Part shown: positions 1 to 10,336 of the stretch, one piece after another
How positions within the stretch are numbered: the stretch's first letter is position 1
Layout: every line of letters starts with the position of its first letter
NCBI GenBank assembly: GCA_036785705.1
Contig: JAWUZG010000352.1
Span: 783,968-847,967, forward strand
Direction of reading: 5' to 3'
DNA: 64,000 bases
Origin: Acanthornis magna
Lineage: Eukaryota; Chordata; Aves; Passeriformes; Acanthizidae
Translations under genes and position numbers: made by a program
Notes under the pieces: generated by a model
The model's input: only the letters and a program-made list of their open reading frames with translations
Told to the model about the DNA's origin: nothing
Databases searched by the model: none

Positions 1-1361
1 CCCTCCCATCTGCTACCCGCGGAAAACTTACCCGTTCCAGGCCCGGGGTGCCGAGCCCGCCCCGGGCCAGCCGCCGGACCCCCGCGCCCCCCGCCCCGCC
101 GCTCCCTCGTCCCCGCTCGGCGCCCGCAGCGACAGCGGCGGCAGCCCCGCACACCGCCCCGAAGAGCCGCAGCCCGGGGGTCCCGCCCCGCGCCCCGCCG
201 CCCCCCACGGCCACCCCGGCTCCTTCTCCCGCCCCTCCTGCCCCGCCGGTGTCGCATCCTCCGTGCCCGACCGCTACGGGATGTCCCCCGCCGCCGCCCC
301 CTGCTACGGCGTCGCCAAGCACCTCCCGGAGCACCGACTCACTGCGGCTTCAAGGAGGCCGTCGGGGCGATGCCGGGGGCCGGAAGACCCCCCCGGGACG
401 TGTCGGGGGCGCAGCGTGTGCCCGGTCGGCAGGAGTGCCAGCAGGCGCTGTCGCGCTGGTTCTGCAGCCAGGAGCCGCGGCGCAGCGCCTCGGAGGAGCG
501 GCGACACGCCATGCCCCGCTACCGCAGCGTGTCCCACGACCGGCTCGGCGGCTCCGGGGCCGCGGCCCGCGGGGGTGGCCCCACAGCGCCTCGCACGACA
601 CTCTGCTGCAGGCCAGCCGCGAGGGCTGGGCCCCCCGAGCCCGCTCCGATCACTACCTGGGCAGGTACGGGCGCTCCATGGAGGCGCTGGAGCCCAGCGC
701 GCTGCTGGCCGCGCACCTGGACCGCTCCGCCTGGCTGCCCGAGCGGCTCTGCCGCGCCACCGTCACCGCCGGGCAGCCCATCCCGCACGGCTCCTTCGCT
801 CCTTCCTCCTCCTCCTCGTCCTCATCGCGGGAGCCGGCGCCGGTGCAGAAGCACCCGTCGCAGCCCAACCTGCAGAGCGTGGACGACTCGGGCTACATCG
901 GCTACCGCAGCTACAGCCCGTCCTTCCAGCGCCGCACCGGGCTGCTGCACGCCCTGGCCTGCCGCGACCCGGCCTTCGGGGGGCTGCCCACCTTCAGCAT
1001 CGCGCAGCGGGCCGTGGCCCCGCTCAGGGGACAGCATGGTCAGCCCCGCCACGCCGCCCGCAGCCAGCCCGGCGCTGCCCAGCGCGCCCCGGGAGCCGCG
1101 GCCGGAGGGTGGCCGAGTGTCCGAGGCGCCGGAGGAGCGCAGGGAGGAGGTGGTGCTGCGGCAGAAGCCGCCCACGGGGCGCAGATGCCCGCGCCGCTGC
1201 GGCAGATGAACTTCGTGTTCCCCGAGGGGGTGAAGGAGACGGACATTTGTGACCCTGCCGGGGCCGCGGGCAGAGGGGACAGGCCGGGCAGCGAGCGGCA
1301 GGGACGGCGCGTGCTCCCTTGGCGGCCCCCGAGGACTCGCTGGCGTCCATCCCCTTCATCG
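1..1361 (+). CDS. ARHGAP23: ARHGAP23 large exon, 5' end outside window, with frame breaks
   Basis: Family-like peptide is readable only by changing frame. Frame 2 is readable to about 330 ([14 protein letters not shown]), then frame 0 (STDSLRLQ), then frame 1 at about 370-570 ([27 protein letters not shown]). Frame 0 follows at about 575-1025 ([35 protein letters not shown]), then frame 1 at 1030-1175 ([21 protein letters not shown]). Frame 0 returns at 1183-1307 ([16 protein letters not shown]) and frame 2 to the end ([12 protein letters not shown]). The exon ends phase 1 before gtgagt at 1362. The breaks fall in G/C runs, which suggests sequencing or assembly indels rather than a dead gene. 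Confidence 0.85.
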
Positions 1362-4300
1362 GTGAGTCCGGGGGGGGGTCGCCGGCCACCTCGGGGAAGG
1401 GATTTAGGAGGGCTTTTGCCAGGGAGGGGTCAGAATTCCAGAGCATCATCCCGATGGGAAGGGGCTGCACCAGCATCCTCAGTGTCCAGGCATCCCATAG
1501 TGTCCTGTGCCCCACGGTGTCCCGTGCCCCATGGTGTCCTGCACCCCACAGTGTCCCGCACCCCGCAGTGTCTGCACCCCAGAGTGCCCCACGCTCCACA
1601 GTGTCCCGCACCCCAAAATGTCCCGCACCCCACAGTGTCCCACACCCCACAGTGTCCCACACCCCACAGTGTCCTGCACCCCACAGTGTCCTGCATCCCA
1701 AAATGTCCCACACCCCACGGTGTCCTGCACCCCACAGTGTCCCGCACCCTAAAATGTCCCGCACCCCACAGTGTCCCACACCCCACAGTGTCCTGCACCC
1801 CTCCGGATTTGCTGTCCCCAAGCAGCGCTGGGGTTGGTGATGGGTGCCAGGGTTTGGGTTTGAGCACCCTCACCCCTCCCTCTTGCCCTGCTCCCCCTGC
1901 CCAGCTGCTGGTGCCCCTTACTGGTGTGAACTGGAGCCCGGCACGCTCCAGCCCTGCTCCGAGGTGGGGACAGGGATGGACCTGTCCCCATGTCACCTGC
2001 CCAGGGCCCAGATGGGTTTGGGAAGCCACAGCTCTGCCCTGTCCCTGCTCCCGGGGATGGAACTGGAGGGGATGGGATGGGATGGGATGGGATGGGATGG
2101 GATGGGATGGGGTGAGGGTCTGGGTGCCCCATCATCTCCTGGGGGTGGGATTTGTCCCCGGCCCACCCCAAACACCAAACCCACCAACCTTCCCCAGAAG
2201 TGCCGGGGGTCCCAGCAGGGACCTCCCCCACCCCAAACCCCCCTCCAACACTGCCCACCCCCCTCGCAGACGAGCCCACGAGCCCCAGCATCGACCTGAA
2301 GGCCAAGCACGTCCCGGCCTCCTCCGTGGTGTCCAGCGCCATGAACTCGGCGCCCGCCGTGGCCACCAGCCCCGCGTCACCCACCTTCGCCTTCGCCCTG
2401 TCCCGGCACTATTCCCAGGACTGCAGTAAGTGCTGGGGAGGAGGAACCACCCTGGGGGGCATGGAGGGAAGCAGCCCCCCGCCCCAGAGCCCTGCCCTGT
2501 GCCCCCGGGCTGAGCAGGGTGGGATTTGCCCCCTCCCCACCACAGGCAGCATCAAGGCCGGCCGCCGCTCCTCCTACCTGCTGGCCATCACCACCGAGCG
2601 CTCCAAGTCCTGCGACGACGGTCTGAACGCATTTCGGGATGAGGGGAAGATCCTAAGGTAGGGCCGCGCCCCCCTCCCGCTCCCACCACCCCCAAGCTCC
2701 CACCCTGTGCCCACCGCCCCACTGACGGGGGCTGCTGTCCCCCCAGGAGGATGCCCAGCAGGGTCCCCAGCCTCCGCATGCTCAGGAGCTTCTTCACCGA
2801 CGGGGTGAGTGCTGTGTCCTGTCCCCTAGAGAGCATGGGGGTGGCCTGGTGGCACTGGGGGTGCCGATGGCCTCACCTCCCCCCGTGTCCCCTAGAGAAG
2901 GGAGGGTGGCCTGGTGGCGCTGGGGGGGCCTATGGCCTCACCTCCCCCCATGTCCCCTAGAGAAGGGAGGGTGGCCTGGTGGCACCGGCGGTGCCGATGG
3001 CCTCACCTCCCCCCGTGTCCCCCCCGCAGTCTCTGGACAGCCTGGGCACGTCCGAAGGCGCCCGTTCCAAAAGACACTCAACCTCCGACCTCTCGGACGT
3101 GCCGTTCAGCGCCGTGAGGAAGGAGGGCTGGCTCCACTGCAAGCAGATCCTCACCAAAAAGGGGAAGGTAGGCGGGGGGGTGTCCCCCCAGCCCGGAGCC
3201 CCACGGCCGCGCGGCGGGGCCGCTCCCTGAGGCCGGCGCTCCATCCCTTCTCCCCGCAGAAGGTCGGTGGAGGCATCCGGCAGTGGAAGCGCGTCTTCGC
3301 CGTGCTGCGCACCCACTCGCTGTACCTGTGCAAGGACAGGCGGGAGGCGGTGACCTGCGCCCCGGCCCCAGGTGAGGAGGAGCCGCCGATCAGCATCCAA
3401 GCGTGCCTGGTGGACATCTCCTACAGCGAGACCAAGAGGAAGCACGTCTTCCGCCTGACGACCGCTGACTTCTGTGAATATCTCTTTCAGGCAGAGGATC
3501 GGGAAGACATGCTGGCCTGGATCAAAGTCATCAGGGAGAACAGCAAGGCTGAGGGCGAGGTGAGAGCCACATGGGGCTCCCGGCTGCCTCTGGCTCTCCC
3601 GGCACTAACCGCCTCGGCTCTCTCCGGCTCTTTGCCTTGTGCTGCTTCCCCAGGCCACGGCCAGGCCCGTGCCGTGCTCCCAGGGGTGCGTGGGGGCTCG
3701 CGGCGTCCAAGAAGAGCGAGGCCCCGCGGCCTCGGCCGGGGCAGGACCCACGGGGTGCTCGGCAGAGGGGCCGTGGCTCTCCGTGCGCGCCGGGTGGGGC
3801 TGGCGCCGGATCCGCCGTGTTGGTGTTCGGTTGTGTGGTGGCAGAGGAGCCTGTGTGGCTCTGCCGAGGTCTGGTGTGGCTCTGCCGTGGTGTGGCATGG
3901 CTCTGGCGAGGTGCGACATGGTGAGACATGTCCCTGCCATGGTTTGATGTGTCCCCACATGATGTGATGTGGCTCTGGTGAGGTGTGACATGGCTCTGCC
4001 ACAGTGTGTCATGTCCTTGCCATGGTGTGACATGGCTGTGCCACGGTTTGACATGTCCCTGCCATGGCATGACATGGCCGTGGTGAGAAGCGATGTGTCC
4101 CTGCCATGGTGTGATGTGTCCCTGCCGTGGCTTGACGTGTCCCTGCCATGGCTTGACGTGTCCCTGCCATGGCTCTGTTTGTGGAGAGAGGCCTGCACCC
4201 TCGTGGTGCTGCCGAGGCTGAGCCCTTCCTGGGCAGCCGTGGACTGTGCAAGGTCGCTCGGGTCTGAGGTGGACAGAGCTGCCCCTGGGGCCACTCTGGG

Positions 4301-7300
4301 CTCCGGTGGAGGATCCACGGGGTTGGATGTGCCTGTGCTGGGCTGTGTTGGTGCTGGGCTGGCTCGGTTTGGATGTGCCAGTACTGGGATGTGCCAGTGC
4401 TGCTCTGGCTCAGTTTGGAAGTGCCGGCGCTGGGCTGTGCCAGTGCCGGGCTGGCTCAGTTTGGCTGTGCTGGCTCTGGGCTGTGCCGGTGCTGGGCTGG
4501 CTTGGTTTGGATTTGCCAGTGCTAGGCTGTGCCAGTGCCAGGCTGGCTCAGTTTGGCTGTTCTGGTGCCAGACTGGCTCGGTTTGGCTGTGCTGACTCTG
4601 GGCTTTGCCGGTGCTGCTCTGGCTCGGTTTTTCTGTGCCGGCACTGGGCTGTGCCGGCACTTGGCTGTGCTAGCACTGGGCTGTGTTGGTGCCAGGCTGG
4701 CTCGGTTTGGATGTTCCAGTGCTGGCTGTGCCAGTGCTGCTCTGGCTTGGTTTGGCTGTGCTGGCACTGGGCTGGCTCTATTTGGATATGCTGGTGCTGG
4801 GCTGTGCCAGTGCCAAGCTGGCTCGGTTTGGATGTGCCAGCACTGGGCTGGCTCGGTTTGGATGTGCCAGTGCTGGTCTGGCTTGGTTTGGATGTGCCAG
4901 CACTGGGCTGTGCCAGTGCTGGGCTGTGCCAGTCCTGGTCTGGCTCAGTTTGGCTGTGCCAGTGCTGGGCTCTGTTGGTGCCAGGCTGGCTCGGTTAGGA
5001 TGTGTCAGCACTGGGCTGTGCCAGTGCTGGTCTGGTTCGGTTTGGATGTGCCAGCGCTGGGCTGGCTTGGTTTGGATGTGCCAGCTCGGGGCTGTGCCGG
5101 CGCTGGGCTGGCTCGGTTTGGCTGTGCCGGCGCTGGGCTGTGTTGGTTTGGCTGTGCCGGCGCTGGGCTGTGTCGGTGCTGCTCTGGCTCAGTTTGGCTG
5201 CGCCGGCACTGGGCTGTGTTGGTTTGGCTGCGCCAGCGCTGGGCTGTGTTGGTTTGGCTGTTCCCGCGCTGGGCTGGCTCGGTTCAGTGTCAGTGGTCAC
5301 GCCAGTCTCGTGGCAGGCTCCGGCCCCGGAGGGTGCGTTGAGCTCGGATCAGTCTCTGGTTGTCTGTGGCACAGCCCCACGCCGGAGGGCGCAGGGGGCT
5401 TGGCCGGGATGGCAGCACCGGTGCTGCCAGGCTGGAACACGCGGAGATGTCCGGACAAACCCCGGCATGGTCGGGCGCATTCCGCACGGATGGATCCGCG
5501 TGCGTGGAGGCCGCGGGTCGATGGAGGTGTGCGTGCCACGGAGGGACACTCGTGTCCAGCTTGGACCCCACTCGGTGGCCTGGAGCGATGGACAGCAGTG
5601 GGGCCTGAGCGCTGCTGGACACCGGGGCAGTGGTGACCCGGTGCTGCCCTTGCCCGGTGCCGCCCGGCCCTGCGCGGTGCCCGGCCGAGCGTGGACTTGC
5701 CCGGGGGTGTCCAGCGGACGCGCTGCTCAAGCTCTCCCTTCCCCTCTTCTCTCTGCCTCCCCAGGACCCCGGTTTTGCCAGCCAAGCCCTTATCAGCAAG
5801 AAGTTAAACGACTACCGGAAAGTGAGGTACGGACCGGGGTGGTGGGCACCGAGACCCCCGGGGCGTTGGTCACCGCGGTGTGAGTGACGGTGACAGAGCA
5901 AAGCCGGCGGCTCCCCGGACGGGGCAGTGATGGAAGTGACCCCAGCTCGGCTTGGGGTCAGCCAGAGTGGCACTTTGAACGAGAGTTGGAGCAGCTCGGT
6001 GCTCCCCGGGGGTCTCCATGGGGTGCCGGGAAGCCCGGGAATGATGCTGGCAGTGGTTACCGGGAGGTTTTGTGCCCTCCCTGAGCCTTCCCCGCTCTCC
6101 CTGCAGCCCTGCGGGCACCAAGCCCGACTCCTCGCCCAAGGGCCCTCGCGGGCTGGGGATCCGAGCCGAGTTCCTGAAGCAGACGGGAACCAGCGCGCCC
6201 CGGTCCCCCCGGCAGGACGCGGCCGTCACGAAAGGTGCGTGGGACGCTCTGGACAAACCCCGGACTTTGTTTCTCCGTGGTGCTCGTCCCCGTGGGGATT
6301 CTCTTCCTGATTATCCCGAGTGATCCTGTGGGTTTTCCCTCTGCAGATGAGAGCAGCTCCCAAAAAGCCCCGTGGGGCATCAACATCATGAAGAAGAACA
6401 AGAAATCCGCCCCGCGCGCCTTCGGCGTGAGGCTGGAGGATTGCCAGCCTGCCCCGGACAACAAGGTAAGGCCGCATGGTCACTGTCAGCCCTCAGGGGC
6501 TCTGCACAGCCCCTGACACCTCCTGAGCCTGTCCCTGTCCCCGCAGAACGTCCCCTGATCGTGGAGGCGTGCTGCAAGGTGGTGGAGGACCGCGGGCTGG
6601 AGTACATGGGCATCTACCGCGTGCCCGGGAACAACGCCGTGGTGTCCAGCCTGCAGGAGCAGCTCAACAAGGGAGCCACCGAGATCAACCTGCAGGACGA
6701 GGTGAGGGCGGGGGACTGTCCCCATGGCTGGCACCATCCCGGTCCCCAGCCCTGTCATGCTTCTGGAATGCTCTCCTGGTCTGTGTCACCATCCCTGTCC
6801 CCATCATCGTCTTTATCATCCCTGTCCTCTTTATCATCCCTGTCCCCATTCATCCCTGTCCCCATCATCTCTGTCCCCATCATCATCCCTGTCCTCTTTA
6901 TCATCCCTGTTCCTGTCATCATCCCTGTCCCCATCATCCCTGTCCCCATCATCCCTGTCCCTGTCCCCATCATCATCCGTGTCCCCATCATCATCCCTGT
7001 CCCCATCAACATCCTTGTCCCCATTATCCTGGTCTCTGGCATAATCCTTATCCCCATTATTATCCTTGTCCCTGTCACCTGTTTCTGTCATAATCCTTGT
7101 CCCCATTATCCCAGTCCTGTCTTCATCATCCCTGTCCTCATCACCCCTGTCCCTATCATCCCTGTCCCCATCATCCCCGTCCCCATCATCCCTGTTTCCA
7201 TCCTTGTCCCCATCATCCCTGTCCTCATCATCCCTGTCCCCATCATCCCTGTCCTCATCATCCTTGTCCCCATCATCCCTGTCCCCATCATCCCTGTTCC

Positions 7301-9307
7301 CATCATCCCTGTCCCCATCATCGCTGTCCCCATCATCCCTGTCCCCATTGTCCCTGTCCCCATCGTCCCTGTCCCCATCATCGCTGTCCCCATCCCCGTG
7401 ACCTTCCCTGGAGTGGCAGGGCCGCCTAGCGGTCGGTGCCAGCACTGTAGGTGACATCCTGGGGACACTTGTGTCCCCTCGCGTCTCGCCACACTCAGAG
7501 CTTTCCCTGCCTGTCACCTGAGCTGTCCCTCGGTTGGGGACTTCGCTGGCCCCTGGGTGTCCCTGGCTGTCCCTCTGAGCAGCCTCTTCTGTCCCCCGCA
7601 GCGGTGGCAGGACCTGAATGTCATCAGCAGCCTCTTGAAATCCTTCTTCCGCAAGCTCCCGGAGCCGCTCTTCACCGATGGTGAGTCCCTGTCCCCTGTG
7701 GCCACCGGAGCCACCTAGGTGGCCACCAGTGACCCCGTGCCAGTGTCCCCCCTGTGTTGGGGACAGGTCCCCAAAGCCTGTGACACAAGGAGCCACCCAT
7801 TGTGGGGGGACAATACACACCCCCTGTCACCAAGGCCACTTGTCCCTGTCCCCCGCAGCCACCGGAGCCACCCAGGTGGTCACCAGTGACCCTGTGTTGG
7901 GGACAGGTCCCCAAAGCCTGTGACACAGGCTGTCACCCGTGGTGGGGGGACAACACACACCCCCTGTCACCAAGGCCACTTGTCCCTGTCCCTCCGTGCC
8001 CTGCCCTATCCCAGTGCTCAGCCCCTTCCCCAATATCTCCAGGGGGTTCATCCGGGGGTCCCCCGACCCTGGGGGGGTGACCTGTCCCCTCCACCCAGCG
8101 GTGACCGCCCCAATGTCCCATTTTCAGATAAATACAACGACTTCATCGAAGCCAACCGCATCGAAGACGCCAGCGAGAGGATGAGGACACTACGGAAGCT
8201 GGTAGGGACATGGGACATGGGACAGGGGTGGGGGACAGCCCTGGAGCCCCCCTCGGGTGGGAAAAACGAACAGAGGGGTGACCCAGTGCCACCCCACAGA
8301 TCCGGGACCTGCCAGGCCACTACTACGAGACCCTCAAATTCCTGGTGGGTCACCTGAAGACCATCGCTGACCACTCGGAGAAGAACAAGGTACTGACCCC
8401 CCCGCCACTCCGGGAGCCCCCCACCCCACCCAGAGCCCCCCGGGGTGCAGCTCTGACCCCGCTGTGGTGCAGATGGAGCCCCGGAACCTGGCGCTGGTGT
8501 TCGGCCCCACGCTGGTGCGGACGTCCGAGGACAACATGACCGACATGGTGACGCACATGCCCGACCGCTACAAGATCGTGGAGACCCTCATCCAGCACGT
8601 GAGTGGCACCCCTGGGTGGCCGGGGGGCGCTGGCATGGCCCGGGAGGGGGCGGTCTATGCCCCAGAAATGGGGAGGGGTCTCCGGCCAGGCTGTGACCGC
8701 TCTCCCGTTCCCCCACAGTCGGACTGGTTCTTCAGTGACAAGGAGGACAAGGGCGAGAAGGTGAGTCCCGCCCGCCCTGGGGTGGGGGTCTCGCTGTGGG
8801 TCAGGAGGGTGCAGACCCCCGGTGGGCAGCCCCCTGACCCCGCTGTGCCCCCGCAGACCCCCGTGGATGAGAAGGAGGCTCAGTCCGTGCCCAACATCGA
8901 GTACCTGCTGCCCAACATCGGCAGGACGGCGGCGCCCGGCGATGCCGCAGGTGAGGGGCAGTGTCCATGACATCGTCCCCGCCGCTCCTGGCACCCCGGG
9001 GTGCCCCTCCCCACTCTCTGTGCCCCCCTCTGTGGGCTCGCCGCGGCCACCGCCACCCGTGTGTGCTGGATGGGACATCCCCGCGCCCTCCTCTCTGAAA
9101 AATGGGAGCAATCCCCTGGGGATGCCCGCCCAGCCCAGTGCCATCCCTGTCCTGTCCCCCTTCTCTCCGGTGGCCACTCCCGGCCCCTCAGGGCGCCCCG
9201 GCAGTGCCCACCACCCCGCGGGACCCCCGCGCTGCCGAACCTGGAGAGCGGGAGCCTTTGACGTTGGACTGATCTCTTACGTTCTTTCCTTGAACTTCTC
9301 TGTGCTG

Positions 9308-9340
<33 letters not shown>

Positions 9341-10305
9341 AGCGGACCTCCTCGAGAGCTAGAGCGGGTACAGTCTGATCCCGGGTGCACTAACCCCGCG
9401 GGGCGACCACGAGAGAGCGGGAGCAGGGGGACACCGCGGGAGGGGAGGGGAGGGGGCCCTGTCCTGCCTGGCGCTGTCCCCAGGGTCCCCAACATCAGCT
9501 GCCCCGAATCCTTTCACCCCGGTTCTCCCCCACTGGTGCCGGTGGTGGCATCTCCCTGCAGGGATGGATGCTGCGTGTCCCCGGCCCTCAAATTTTGGGA
9601 TGCGAGGGTCCCAAAGCCCCCGGGGAGGGTCAGCACCTCCTTTCTGCCTCCCCCTCTCTCGTTGTCGGCGGCTGCTAACCCCGTCCCGGGCATGCGGGGC
9701 GGGAGAGGGGTCTGTGTGCTGTCCTTGTCCTGGTGCCAGCAGGGCCGGGGCTGCCTGTCCCCCTGTGTCTCCTCTTACCCCGTAACCCCCGGCCTGTCCC
9801 CGCCCCGTCCGCCACAGCCCACCCCAGACCCCACTCCGGGGCCGGGTGTGGCACGGAGCCACCTCCCCGCGCTCCATCCCGGTGACGCGGCGGTGGCAGC
9901 GCCCTGTCCCTGTCTCCTCTGTGCCCCGATGCCTCGGGAGGGTTGGGGTCCCGCCGCGGGGGTCCCGGCTGTGTGTGCCTGTGTGTGTGTGTCCCTTGTC
10001 CCCACTCCCCACCGTGCAGTGGGCGAGCAATGCCAGGGACCCCCGTGACCACCGGAGCCCCTCCTGGCACGTCCTGAAGCGACCCCTGCCAGGGGCCAGC
10101 CGGTGTGACAGCCCCGGCATGTCCCTGTCCTGCTTTGGGGACCGGAACAGCATCCCCAGCTCGACCCCAGACCCTTCCCCAGCGCATTTCCCCCCCCGGG
10201 ACCCCTCTAACCCCCCCTCTCCCCTCTGCTTTGCAGGCTCGACCCGCAGCGGCTCCGCCAAACCGAAGGTGAGAGGGGTCCCGGGCTGGGGCTGGCAGGG
10301 TGGGA

Positions 10306-10336
<31 letters not shown>

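Noticed and set aside
3366..3380. Splice donor gccccag/gtgaggag inside the PH exon
   Set aside because: The frame is open through it and the following residues continue the PH domain ([12 protein letters not shown]).
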